From JBCCMQ01 sp039026235 (lineage in GTDB: Bacteria > Pseudomonadota > Alphaproteobacteria > Rhodobacterales > Rhodobacteraceae), in NCBI GenBank assembly GCA_039026235.1, contig JBCCMQ010000007.1:103555-167554 (forward strand): a stretch of 64,000 nt of DNA, given 5' to 3'. The translations under genes were made by a program, and so were the position numbers. Numbering within the stretch: the stretch's first letter is position 1; each line of letters starts with the position of its first letter. Below are positions 34,322 through 43,048 of this stretch, in pieces. Below the pieces are notes generated by a model that saw only the letters and a program-made list of their open reading frames with translations, was not told where the DNA came from and did no database searches.

Positions 34322-34612
34322 ATGTCCACGACCGTTAAGACACTTGCCGTTGCCAGCGCTGTTGCAGCCGCTCTGACCGGGCACAGCGTCACAACTGCCG
34401 AAGCACAAGCCAAAGAAAAGTGCTATGGCGTATCACTTGCCGGCAAGAACGATTGCGCCGCCGGACCGGGCACCACATGCGCAGGCACCTCGACCGTCGA
34501 CTACCAGGGCAACGCCTGGACGCTGGTTGACGCGGGCACTTGCGCCGACATCGACCTGCCCGATGGCCGCATTGGATCGCTGGAGCCGCTTGAGCGCGAC
34601 CTGCCGGCGTAA
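34322..34612 (+). CDS. bufA: Bufferin precursor, BufA1/DUF2282 family
   Basis: 96 residues from ATG 34322, 9 bases behind AAAGGG (ATG 34313 is possible). A Sec signal peptide covers residues 1-29 (ending TTAEAQA). The core has four cysteines in the DUF2282 spacing: KCYG (Cys34), NDCAAG (Cys45), TTCAG (Cys53) and GTC (Cys74). In established bufferins, MNIO enzymes with a DUF2063 partner convert core cysteines to thiooxazoles that bind copper, and the peptide is exported to the periplasm. The genes for such a modification pair follow directly. Confidence 0.9.
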   Translation: MSTTVKTLAVASAVAAALTGHSVTTAEAQAKEKCYGVSLAGKNDCAAGPGTTCAGTSTVDYQGNAWTLVDAGTCADIDLPDGRIGSLEPLERDLPA

Positions 34613-34686
34613 GCCATATCCAGATCAATTGGGCATCCCAGGTTTCTTTGGGGTGCCCACAACTTGCCGACACGCGGAGAGCCACC

Positions 34687-35547
34687 ATGCTTGACACCCG
34701 CCCAGATCCTTTCGATCACCTGCCGAACCGGCCCGGCGTCGGCTATAAGCCGCAGCACTTTTCCGAGATCCTGGACGATGCAGGTAGCGTGGCGTGGCTT
34801 GAGATACATGCCGAGAACTACATGGGTGATGGCGGGCGACCGATCGCACAGCTTCGCGCGCTGGCCGAACGCTTTCCTATCTCGGTGCATGGTGTGGGCC
34901 TGTCCATCGGAGGCGAACGCCCGCTTGACGCGGATCATTTGCGGCGCCTGCGCGACCTTTGCGACTGGCTGCAGCCCGCCAGTTTTTCTGAGCACCTGGC
35001 CTGGTCGACCCATGACACACATTTTCTGAACGACCTCCTGCCCCTGCCCTATAACCGCGCTACACTTGACCGTGTCGCATCGCATATCTCGCAGGTCCAA
35101 GACACGGTCGGGCGGCGTATGCTGCTTGAAAACCCGTCGACCTATCTCGCCTTTGAAGAAAGCGACATGGCCGAGGTCGATTTTCTGGAAGAGCTGGCGA
35201 CCCGGTCAGGGTGCGGCCTGCTTCTGGACGTAAACAACGTCTTCGTGTCGGCCACCAACCAAAAGACGGATCCGATAAGCTATCTCAATGCCTTTCCGAT
35301 CCATCATGTGGGTGAGTTGCATCTCGGCGGCCACGACGAGGACGAAGACGAAGATGGGGCGCCGTTGCTGATCGACAGCCACGGCGCCGAGATTGTCGAT
35401 CCGGTTTGGGCACTTTATCGGCATGTCATCGCGCATGGCGGTGCGCGCCCGACACTCATCGAATGGGACACGGATGTCCCGGACTGGCCGACGCTTGAAG
35501 CTGAAGCAGCGCGCGCTGCAGAAGTTCTGGACAAGGCCCTTGTCTGA
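34687..35547 (+). CDS. bufB: MNIO enzyme BufB (DUF692), bufferin maturase
   Basis: 286 residues from ATG 34687 after GGAGA. It is a TIM-barrel-like DUF692 protein with the expected metal-ligand motifs: HGVGLSIGG, LENPSTYLAFEES, LLDVNNVFVSATN, ELHLGGHDED, DSHGAEIVDPVW and IEWDTDVPDW. MNIO enzymes hold two or three irons and modify cysteines in peptide substrates (MbnB in methanobactin, BufB in bufferin). An acidic insert (GGHDEDEDEDGA) follows the HLGGH motif. Its stop overlaps the bufC start, so the two subunits are coupled. Substrate is expected to be the upstream BufA. Confidence 0.93.
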   Translation: MLDTRPDPFDHLPNRPGVGYKPQHFSEILDDAGSVAWLEIHAENYMGDGGRPIAQLRALAERFPISVHGVGLSIGGERPLDADHLRRLRDLCDWLQPASFSEHLAWSTHDTHFLNDLLPLPYNRATLDRVASHISQVQDTVGRRMLLENPSTYLAFEESDMAEVDFLEELATRSGCGLLLDVNNVFVSATNQKTDPISYLNAFPIHHVGELHLGGHDEDEDEDGAPLLIDSHGAEIVDPVWALYRHVIAHGGARPTLIEWDTDVPDWPTLEAEAARAAEVLDKALV

Positions 35548-36308
35548 TGCCGAACCAGGTGGATTTCACCTCCGCGCTTCTCGATCCTGAAAGCGCGGTC
35601 CCGAATGGGCTAGTTGATCCGCACGGTCGGCCCGCCGAGCGTCGTTTCAACATTTACCGCAACAACGTAGCTGTCAGCCTTGGCGAAGCGCTCGCGACTG
35701 GATTTCCTGTCCTACAGAAGCTCCTGGGCCAGGCGTCGTTCAAGGCACTCGCGGGGGTTTTCTTGCGCATGCACCCGCCATCATCTCCGTTGATGATGCA
35801 CTACGGTCGCGAAATGCCCGCCTTTCTGCAGGCATTCGAGCCCCTTGCAGGTTTGCCCTACCTGGCCGACGTAGCCCGGCTGGAGTTGGCAATGCGCGAG
35901 GCCTACCACGCAAAGGACGCGCCGGCGCTCGATCCATCCAGGCTTGGCGCGATCGCCCCGGAAAATCTGCCTAACTTGCGCCTGTCGCTGCGTCCCGCAA
36001 CGCGCGTTGTCCGTTCTGGCTGGCCGATCTATGATATTTGGGCGTTCAACATGATTGAGGGCGCACCAAAGCCGTCGCCCGGCAGCCAAGACGCACTGAT
36101 CGCTCGGGCGGAGTTCGACCCGGAGCCACATCTTTTGCCGCCGGGCGGAGGCGCCTTTCTCGCAGCCCTGAGCGATGGAGCCACGCTGGGCGAAGCCGCA
36201 GATGCGGGTGCCAAATCCGCACCGGCGTTCGATCTGTCTGCAACGCTGGGCGTTTTACTGGCGAGCGGTGCGCTGGAAGATATTTTGACTGAAGGAAGCC
36301 AAGCATGA
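35547..36308 (+). CDS. bufC: BufC/HvfC family (DUF2063) partner of BufB
   Basis: 253 residues, starting on the last base of the bufB stop (TGATG). The N-terminal half is the DUF2063 domain: FNIYRNNVAVSLGEALATGFPVLQKLLG, then the Phe/His-rich FLRMHPPSSPLMMHYGREMPAFLQAF (cited as MHPPSSPLMMHYG), and YLADVARLELAMREAYHA. The C-terminal half is a small winged-helix-like recognition domain. BufC/MbnC-type proteins bind the precursor leader and enzyme. The order bufA-bufB-bufC-doxX with overlapping genes matches described bufferin operons. Confidence 0.9.
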   Translation: MPNQVDFTSALLDPESAVPNGLVDPHGRPAERRFNIYRNNVAVSLGEALATGFPVLQKLLGQASFKALAGVFLRMHPPSSPLMMHYGREMPAFLQAFEPLAGLPYLADVARLELAMREAYHAKDAPALDPSRLGAIAPENLPNLRLSLRPATRVVRSGWPIYDIWAFNMIEGAPKPSPGSQDALIARAEFDPEPHLLPPGGGAFLAALSDGATLGEAADAGAKSAPAFDLSATLGVLLASGALEDILTEGSQA

Positions 36309-36874
36309 GTATTCTTATTAATTTGCACAATCGAATTTTCGATTTGCTTGAATCGGTGGCGGGCTGGCTCATGCCCACTTTCGCACGCTTGGTCTTTGCC
36401 GGGGTCCTTTTATTCTATTTCTGGAACTCGGCCGTTACCAAACTGGGCGATGGCTTGTTCGGGATATTTGCGCCTTCGACCGGGGCCTATGCCCAGATCT
36501 TCCCCAAAAAGGCGGAGGCGGTTCTTTATGACCCGAGCCAGTTCAGCATTGTTGAAAAGCTCATCATTCTGGCGGGAACATGGGCGGAGTTCATTCTTCC
36601 GCTTTTGATCGTCATCGGGCTGGCTACACGTCTGGCGTCCATCGGGATGATTGGCTTTGTCATTGTACAAAGTCTGACCGACATCCGCGGTCACGGGGCC
36701 GACGAAACAACCATTGGCAGCTGGTTCGACCGAATCTCGGACGCACCCATCATGGATCAACGTGCGTTCTGGCTGTTTCTTCTGATTTTGCTTGTACTCA
36801 GGGGCGCGGGGCCGATTTCAGTGGATGCATTCCTGCGCACACGGTCAGCTAAATCCCTAGAGCAGACTGCGTAA
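36305..36874 (+). CDS. DoxX family membrane protein of the bufferin operon
   Basis: 189 residues, overlapping bufC by 4 bases. Four membrane segments: around residues 24-42 (PTFARLVFAGVLLFYFWNSA), 88-108 (LIILAGTWAEFILPLLIVIG), 112-128 and 160-175. The W-x-x-S-x-x-x-K (WNSAVTKL) region and Trp-Ala-Glu-Phe motif are of the DoxX type. DoxX proteins recur as the last gene of buf operons and are thought to aid membrane redox handling or transport; the role is not established. Confidence 0.88.
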   Translation: MSILINLHNRIFDLLESVAGWLMPTFARLVFAGVLLFYFWNSAVTKLGDGLFGIFAPSTGAYAQIFPKKAEAVLYDPSQFSIVEKLIILAGTWAEFILPLLIVIGLATRLASIGMIGFVIVQSLTDIRGHGADETTIGSWFDRISDAPIMDQRAFWLFLLILLVLRGAGPISVDAFLRTRSAKSLEQTA

Positions 36875-37178
36875 CGCTTGACCAGCCCAGGTGCAGCGAC
36901 CCGTTGTCGTCTTCAATGACGGGCCGCTTCATCACTGCCGGGAAGCGCTTAACCAGATCCTTCGGGTCACCAACTTGATCGGACGCGCTGAGACCACGCC
37001 AGGTCGTCGAACGCCGATTGAGCAGTGTATCGGAAAATTGATCAAGGAATTGATCAAGATCCGCATCGGCCAAACCATCGACGCGGACATCTATGAAGAC
37101 CGGATCAAACCCAGCTTTGCTTAGAGTTTGCACGGCTTTGCGGCATGTATCGCAGTTTTTAAGCCCCCAGACGCGCAT
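36849..37178 (-). CDS. Arsenate reductase/Spx family thioredoxin-fold protein
   Basis: 109 residues. Thioredoxin-like fold with N-terminal GLKNCDTCRKA (Cys9 and Cys12, a CxxC pair) followed by FIDVRVDGL, and a C-terminal FPAVMKRPVIED segment that matches ArsC/YffB-type proteins. Members reduce arsenate or act as unassigned glutathione-dependent reductases. It overlaps the last 26 bases of the DoxX gene on the opposite strand and is not part of the buf transcript. Confidence 0.88.
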   Translation of the reverse strand: MRVWGLKNCDTCRKAVQTLSKAGFDPVFIDVRVDGLADADLDQFLDQFSDTLLNRRSTTWRGLSASDQVGDPKDLVKRFPAVMKRPVIEDDNGSLHLGWSSVTQSALGI

Positions 37179-37258
37179 TCAGCGACTCCTTCAAATGTCA
37201 ACCTGTGTTCACTTGCCTTTTTGCAGGACTGTACTTCATTTGAAAGAGCGGCCAGCAG

Positions 37259-37350
37259 CGTTCCATCCGAAGACCGGCTGGAACGGACGGCACTTTAGGC
37301 TGCTGTGCGCAATCAACTCTTGATTGCGCGCCACGAGAAGGAGGAGCGGT
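37259..37350 (+). promoter_or_regulatory. Structured 5' leader of the cold-shock gene
   Basis: Two hairpins precede the start codon: GTTCCA/TGGAAC near 37259-37285, and a perfect 9-bp stem GCGCAATCA/TGATTGCGC with a 5-base loop at 37307-37329. The ribosome site AAGGAGG follows 10 bases after the second stem. Cold-shock mRNAs typically carry structured leaders that refold with temperature. Confidence 0.5.
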
Positions 37351-37557
37351 ATGCCCACTGGCACCGTGAAATGGTTCAACACAACAAAGGGCTATGGCTT
37401 CATAGCCCCCGACGAAGGAGGCAAGGACGTCTTCGTTCACATTTCCGCTGTTGAGCGCGCCGGCATGACCGGCTTGGCGGACAACCAGAAGGTCAGCTAT
37501 GAGCTTTCCGAAGGTCGTGATGGGCGGACGATGGCAGGTAACTTGAAAGCACTTTGA
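37351..37557 (+). CDS. Cold-shock protein, CspA family
   Basis: 68 residues from ATG 37351, behind AAGGAGG. A complete cold-shock domain with RNP1 KGYGFIAP and RNP2 VFVHISAVE, the length of CspA-type single domains. It binds single-stranded RNA and DNA as a chaperone at low temperature or in stationary phase. Alphaproteobacterial paralogs differ in regulation. The leader carries two hairpins. It is the last ordinary gene before the degraded accessory zone. Confidence 0.95.
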   Translation: MPTGTVKWFNTTKGYGFIAPDEGGKDVFVHISAVERAGMTGLADNQKVSYELSEGRDGRTMAGNLKAL

Positions 37558-37562
37558 ATTAC

Positions 37563-37596
37563 TGACCGGTTCATTGCGGTCATGGCGCATTTTTGA
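37563..37596 (+). terminator. Possible terminator of the cold-shock gene
   Basis: TGACCG and CGGTCA pair across an 8-base loop 6 bases after the stop, followed after a short gap by ATTTTTG. The stem is short, so this is a modest call. Confidence 0.4.
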
Positions 37597-37816
37597 ACGA
37601 TCAGCCGTCGGCCCATAGGTACCTGTTTGCCCGGTGGGTTTTTAGGCTGAATTCATTTGCAGCGGTCGCTGCAACAGTTTGATTTTGTCACTGGCAAAAC
37701 TCCAAAGATCGAAGGCGGACTTGCCACCGAGCACTTGGTATCCAAAGCGCACCCACCGATTGCACTGTTCTCGGCATAATTGCTTGCGATAGCGCCGGAT
37801 CTACTGGTGCAAAATG

Positions 37817-37872
37817 TCCGGAGCGGGCAGCGGGAGTGGAGTCCACTTCATCGGCGTGGAAGGCAAAGGCTA
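37817..37872 (-). pseudogene. Degenerate partial copy of tRNA-Gly
   Basis: About 55 bases align, in the same orientation, with the 3' two-thirds of the tRNA-Gly at 37955-38029: shared GGAGCGGGC, CGGGA, CTTCATC and GTGGAAGGC around acceptor, T-arm and anticodon. The T-loop is mutated and the 5' part is missing. It may be a decayed tandem tRNA gene or the trace of an attachment-site duplication. Confidence 0.65.
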
Positions 37873-37954
37873 AAGTGTCAAGAAGTCTAATTTTGTCCGC
37901 TATTTGTCGGGGGAGCCGCCTTGATTTTGTAGGCGTATTGGCGGATCCGATTTC

Positions 37955-38029
<75 letters not shown>

Positions 38030-38253
38030 TCAGCGTCCAAGTGCTTATTTCATGGCCACTCGGTGGTCAAGCGGGCTCTCGTGCGCGCGGAGCTCTTGAT
38101 CACGTGGACTGGGTTCAATGGAGAGCCGTGACACGAGAAGCGCAGACTTTCAATGTAAGGTAAAGTCCCGCGTAGTGTAGAAGACCGTTAAGTGGCCGCT
38201 GTTATCTGCATTTTTTGCGCATGAGAAATCTACATCAAAGCGTTTTTGTCGGG

Positions 38254-39450
38254 TGATCGGCTCCCCTGAGAGATTTTTTCAAGTAGCTCTGTTCAGAATT
38301 CGGTCCTTTTCTGACCGTTGGTGATACTCCCGCGGGGTGCGTGGGTCGAGGTGTTTGTGCAGGCGGAAGTGATGGTAGTCTTTGCAAAATGCCACAATCA
38401 TCCGGCAGGCTTGGTGCAAAGCCGGGAGCAGGTGTTCGTTCATGCATTCCTCGTGGATCCTTACATTGAAGCTTTCCACGAGGCCGTTCCGTATGGGCTT
38501 GCCCGGTGCGATTTAGTGCCAGTCAACTGTGCGGTCCTTTTGCGATTTCAGCATCGTGTTGCTGGTTAGTTCCGTGCCGTTGTCCGAGACCACCAGGCGA
38601 GGACAGCCGCGTATTTCGGCAATATGATCCAGCTCGCCGTCGATACGTACACCACCTATTGAGGTATACATGACCGCAGTCAGGCATTTCCAGCTAAAGT
38701 CATCAAAAACGTTCAGCACGCGGAACCTACGATCATCCTCCAGCACGTCAGACATGAAGTCGAGCGACCACCGCTGGTTTGGCACCTGCGGGATCGCCAT
38801 TGGTGTTCTGGTGCCAATGGCGCGTTTGCGTCAGCCCCGATTACGAACGGATAACCCTTCTTCACGGTAGAGGCTCTAAAACTCCTTCCAGCTCACCTCC
38901 CAACCCTCCCGCTTCAGCAAGGTAAGCAGCCGCCGATAGCCAAATCGACACCGCGCGAACGGGAGCACTTTCATCCTCATCCGCAGTTCCGTCTAGGCCG
39001 GACACTTCGACGCTCGTCGGTGGAAACGCGGATCGATCCCGGCCAGCGCACAGCCACGGCGTTGCTTGTAGCCTTTGATCTTTATCGCCCAGTCCACAAC
39101 ATTCCTCCTCGAACCGGGTCTCAGAAGTTTCTTCCGAGCATCCCTTTCAGTGTCGCCACATCCATCATCTGCACCGCCAACATTTTCTTCAGCTTGGCGT
39201 TTTCGCTTTCCAGAGTTTTCAAACGCCGCGCGTCGGGCACTTCCCTGCCGCCATACTTCGACCGCCATGTATAAGAGTTGCATCGCTGATACCTTGCTTT
39301 CGGCACGGTTCAATCGCGCCAAGCCGAGTCTGGTGTTCCTTCAAAATCTCAATGATCCGTTCTTTACTGAAACGGCCTCTCGTCATCGTCTGCCTCCTCA
39401 GTTGGAGCACAGGCTAACCTCAAATCCCAAACTTTCTGGGGAGCAGGTCA
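38254..39450 (-). mobile_element. Degenerate IS3-family insertion sequence
   Basis: Imperfect terminal inverted repeats open with TGATCGGCTCCCCTGAGAG at 38254 and, on the opposite strand, TGACCTGCTCCCCAGAAAG ending at 39450. The interior encodes orfA- and orfB-like transposase fragments on the minus strand. Length (about 1.2 kb) and TG...CA ends fit IS3. No matching target duplication is seen (flanks GGG and TGG), consistent with age. Confidence 0.85.
38279..39386 (-). pseudogene. IS3-type transposase (orfA/orfB) with several stops and frameshifts
   Basis: OrfA starts at 39386 (MTRGRFSKERIIEIL), then shifts frame near 39260-39300 and continues as ARRLKTLESENAKLKKML. OrfB can be followed as WAIKIKGYKQRRGCALAG, then, after stops, as the integrase core LDFMSDVLEDDRRFRVLNVFDDFS (first Asp), SDNGTELTS (second Asp) and VESFNVRIHEECMNEH (Glu). 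At least four in-frame stops and one frameshift separate these parts, so it cannot give an active enzyme. Confidence 0.9.
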
Positions 39451-39630
39451 TGGGTTTTGAAGGCCAGTTGGGCTTAAACGGGCCGAAAGTTTTGTTGAGG
39501 AGGCGGATCGAGTGTCTAAGATGAATGCGCTATATTAGCAATAGGATAACTTAGAATATCGAAATTAAAGGAAAGAAAAATAGCTCTTATTTAATTGGAG
39601 TCAAAACAAATTGGTTCTTTTGCCCTCCAA
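39451..39630. other. AT-rich intergenic DNA
   Basis: No gene seen. Base composition drops sharply here compared with the window and stays low to about 40370, marking DNA of different origin. Confidence 0.5.
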
Positions 39631-40206
39631 TTATTTTTTTGACTTGCCATTATCTAAAAATTCCTGCACTGCCCTACAGACACCGTGATGTGGGCTTTTC
39701 GGATTGATTATATAATCATCCCCCATGATAAAGCCTCCTTTCTTCACCTTCTTTATTGAAAGCTCAAGTTCGATTAGCGTCTGTTGAAATTTATGTGAAG
39801 TATCAATATAGATCCAATCAAAATAATTGTCTTCGACAGTCTGAAGAAAAGACTGGCTGAAATCGACTACAGGTATCAGCTTTCCCTGCTCTACTTCGGG
39901 CCTAAATTCTACTAATATTCTAATCAAGGCATTTACTGTTGACTTGTCCCCTCCGGCCCAAGGCCATTCGGGCGTGAACCGGTACCAGGGATCAACGGCA
40001 TAGATCTTCTATGGTTGTTGAGACAGTAGATAGTCAAGGAAACTACCCTTGAAAACGCCAAGCTCCGCACCCACACTTTTTTCGATTATGTAGGGTCGCA
40101 AGACGTCCAAGCGACTTTTGCACCAAGCTGGCGATGAACTTGGATCATCTTGGGTTTGACAGCGCATATTAGACCTGCTCGACGTACTGGCGTATCTTAG
40201 CTTCAC
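39631..40206 (-). pseudogene. Class I SAM-dependent methyltransferase interrupted by one in-frame TAG
   Basis: A 192-codon frame is continuous except for TAG at 40011-40009. Upstream of it are VGAELGVFKGSFLDYLLSQQ (SAM motif I); downstream KIYAVDPWYRFTPEWP, then FDWIYIDTSHKFQQT, GGFIMGDDY and HGVCRAVQEFL, as in Methyltransf_24 enzymes linked to glycan or antibiotic modification. The reading frame is kept on both sides, so only one base change separates it from an intact gene. It is AT-rich compared with neighbours and probably acquired. Confidence 0.8.
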
Positions 40207-40372
40207 TCAAATAATTTTCTATAACTTTCCATAAAACTACTATCCAGATGAAAAATTTACATAAACAAATTAATTATTTCTCTGCGTCTTTTTTTATATT
40301 AATACTTAATCCGAAGAGTAAATATACTTTAAGCAATGAAGTCTTCTTGCGCTGATTTTCTCAAGGGCAATA

Positions 40373-40630
40373 TTGAATTATTTAACCACCGCTAACTCTT
40401 TATTACACGTTAGCGCGACTGCAGCAAGGTGGCGTTCTATCCCTGCGAGCCGGCCACATCTCAACCAAGCTAGACCCCTGCCTGCCGCCGCCTTAGGCAC
40501 GAGAGACGGGAATGTGTCCTTCGAAAGCAATGGCGTGTCCATCATTAAGGTCTCGGACGGGAAAGTCGTCAGCCACACCGACTACATGAACTACCCGCGA
40601 TTTGAAGGCTCCATTACCCCGGTTCAGTAA
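40373..40630 (+). pseudogene. Fragment resembling the C-terminus of a SnoaL/NTF2-like protein
   Basis: Only the last 40 residues (NVSFESNGVSIIKVSDGKVVSHTDYMNY, cited as IIKVSDGKVVSHTDYMNY) look like protein: a strand-turn-strand with DGKV and a final DY motif, as at the end of SnoaL-like domains. The preceding part of the frame has no family likeness. Most likely a 3' remnant cut at about 40490. Confidence 0.4.
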
Positions 40631-40721
40631 CCCCAACCGCCCCGCGCCCCGTTCCTGGTGAGCCTCCGGAACACGGGGTGCCATGGGCCGCGCGCTTAGC
40701 TTTCAGGCAAGGAAATCACCC

Positions 40722-41901
40722 ATGCAGGACGTTGTTATCGCATCCGCCGCCCGAACTGCGATTGGTGGCTTTGGCGGCTCGCTCAAAGACATCGCCCCCA
40801 CTGAACTCGGCGTGATCACCACCAAAGCCGCGATTGAGCGCGCGGGCATTGCGCCCGACGAGGTGGGCCAGGCGTTCTACGGCAACGTGATCCACACAGA
40901 ACCGCGAGACACGTACTTCGCGCGCACGATCTCCTTTGAAGCGGGCTTGGCCACGAGGCCTGCCGCTGTCACGGTCAACCGCCTGTGCGGCAGCGGCTTG
41001 CAGGCCATTATCTCTGGTGTTCAAACGCTCGCCTTGGGCGACAGCTCGGTCATCCTGGCCGGTGGCGCAGAAAGCATAAGCCGCGGCGGCTACCTTTTGC
41101 CCCCTGCACGCTGGGGCCAGAAGATGGGCGATCTCGCAGCAACGGATATGATGATTGCCGTGTTGCACGGTCCGTTTGGCCACAGGCACATGGGTATCAC
41201 CGCTGAAAACGTCGCAGATAGATATGGCATCACGCGCGAAGATCAGGATGCCTTTGCCGTTCAAAGCCACCATCGCGCCGCGGCTGCCATCGAAGCAGGC
41301 CACTTCGAGGAACAGATCGTTCCCGTGGCTGTCAAGACGCGCAAAAGTGTCGTCGAATTCAATAGGGATGAACACGTGCGGGCAGATGCGTCACCGGAGA
41401 AAGTCTCGAACCTGCGCCCCGCCTTCAAGAAAGAGGGCAACGTCACAGCAGGCAATGCCTCCGGGATCAACGATGGCGCGGGGTCGCTGGTTTTGATGAC
41501 CCAGTCGGAGACTGAAAGACGTGGACTGTCGCCGATGGCAAAGGTCTTGTCCTATGGCCATGCAGGCGTCGATCCGGAGGTAATGTGCATCGGACCGGTG
41601 CCCGCGTTGGCGGTTGCGCTCGACAAGGCCGGTTTGACCGTGGGCGACCTAGAGATCTTGGAATCCAATGACAAATTCGCTGCCCAAGTCTGCGCGGTGA
41701 CACGAGAGCTCGGTCTTGACCCCGAGATCGTCAATCCGAATGGCGGCGCCGTTGCCATGGGCCATCCCATCGGCGCCAGTGGCGCCATCATGACCGCCAA
41801 GCTTCTCTTTGAGATGAAACGCAGTGGGACGACGGGGCGCGACAACCATGTGCATCGGCGGCGGACAGGGCATAGCGTCGGTTCTGGAGAGCTTAGTTTG
41901 A
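40722..41901 (+). pseudogene. Acetyl-CoA acetyltransferase (thiolase), frameshifted near the C-terminus
   Basis: From ATG 40722 (AAGGAAA site) the frame gives a thiolase with acyl-binding Cys in VNRLCGSGLQA and His in NGGAVAMGHPIGASGA. At about 41838 (run GGGGCGCGAC) the frame is lost: the next frame supplies MCIGGGQGIASVLESLV and a stop at 41901, which contains the second catalytic cysteine. Read as is, the protein instead runs to 41963 with an unrelated tail and would be inactive. It catalyses acetoacetyl-CoA formation or breakdown in intact form, and could have supplied PHB precursors. A sequencing error at the GC run is possible. Confidence 0.8.
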
Positions 41902-42072
41902 CCAAGCTATTCATGTCTGCGACTGTTCATTTCTTTGGCCTTCGTCACGAAAAAACCAGATGAAAATTTGTAGGTCGCGCTCGCTTGCCTCTTGATGGGA
42001 TGCGCGCGCAGTAAAAGAAATGAATTCACAGGTTGCGCTCTAAGCGCTCCTTCTGTGCGGGGCCGCCCCTAA

Positions 42073-42147
42073 GTCCGCATTAGTGAACCGCACTGCAGCA
42101 TTCTTGCTATGTTCAGGAGGTCCGCATTGGGCCGTTCGCTACATCGA
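42073..42147 (+). repeat. Dispersed repeat, copy A
   Basis: Begins GTCCGC-ATT-AGTGAACCGCACTGCAGC and shows a second GTCCGCATTGGGCCG part. The first 27 bases match copy B with five differences. It lies just beyond the 3' end of the methyltransferase gene at 42218. Confidence 0.65.
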
Positions 42148-42217
42148 CTCGGGATATCGACAGCTCGGTCACTATGCCAGAACCGACGACCACGAGGAGC
42201 CCGGAGCAAACGCAATT

Positions 42218-43048
42218 TTAGAGGGGAAGGCGCGCGTGGATCTCTATCGGGGATATCAATCCACATTCTATGTTTCGAACCATGTGTTGTACCTTAAGCG
42301 CTGTGTCGTCACCCATGATAAGGTGCAGACCAAGAGGTGGAGGACCATCTGCACCGCTTTGTGCGGCCGCCAGATCCGCAAAGAACTGTTTGGCGAACGC
42401 GGTGCGGTCGATACGGTCGGCCAATTCGAAACCCACGGAGTTCAAAGCCGCCTCATATGTCTCTGGTGGCGCAAGGGCGCTTTGTTCCGAAGACGAAGCC
42501 CACGGTGCCGGATAATCCATTTGGCCCTCACCGACTTTCATCACATCGTAAATTGCAAAGATTCCGCCTGGTTTGAGCACGCGCTTCGCTTCACGCGCGA
42601 TACCGACTTTGTCCTCAATGTTCATACCTACGTGGATCATGTACGCGGCGTCCATGGAGTCGCTTTCTAACGGCAGATTGAGGACACTGCCTTCGATGAG
42701 TTGAACCCGGTCCGACAAACCTGTCCATTCCGTCAGAGCGCGTCCGGTCTCCACAAACTCAGCGGTCAAATCGATGCCGGTTACATGCGCCAAGGTTGTC
42801 GCAGCGATATAGCGAGCGGGACCGCCAAGGCCGCATCCAAAATCGACAACCCGACTTTCGGGCGAAAGGTTCAAGGCGTCTACGAAAGGTTCCGTCGCAC
42901 GCCGTCCGCCAACGTGAAACTCGTCAACCGGTGCCAAAGCGTCGTGAGAAATTGGCGGGGTTAGTTCCAGTGCAGCGCAACCATCAGAAATTCGCTTGAG
43001 CAGGCGGCCCGAATGGTAGTGGAGCGCGACTTCAGTGGGATTGGTGAT
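42218..43048 (-). CDS. Class I SAM-dependent methyltransferase with non-standard start
   Basis: SAM motif I VVDFGCGLGGPARYIA, then GIDLTAEFVETGRALTEW, YMIHVGMNIEDK and LKPGGIFAIYDVMKVGEG give a clear small-molecule methyltransferase like those of the UbiE/sterol type. Homologous-looking protein extends 37 residues upstream of the first usual start codon (TTG 42937): HYHSGRLLKRISDG and LAPVDEFHVGG. An exact GGAGG lies 7 bases before an ATC codon at 43048-43046, which I take as the original start, either a rare ATC start or a mutated ATG. A stop precedes it in frame. The gene is bracketed by repeat copies A and B. Confidence 0.72.
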   Translation of the reverse strand: MTNPTEVALHYHSGRLLKRISDGCAALELTPPISHDALAPVDEFHVGGRRATEPFVDALNLSPESRVVDFGCGLGGPARYIAATTLAHVTGIDLTAEFVETGRALTEWTGLSDRVQLIEGSVLNLPLESDSMDAAYMIHVGMNIEDKVGIAREAKRVLKPGGIFAIYDVMKVGEGQMDYPAPWASSSEQSALAPPETYEAALNSVGFELADRIDRTAFAKQFFADLAAAQSGADGPPPLGLHLIMGDDTALKVQHMVRNIECGLISPIEIHARLPL

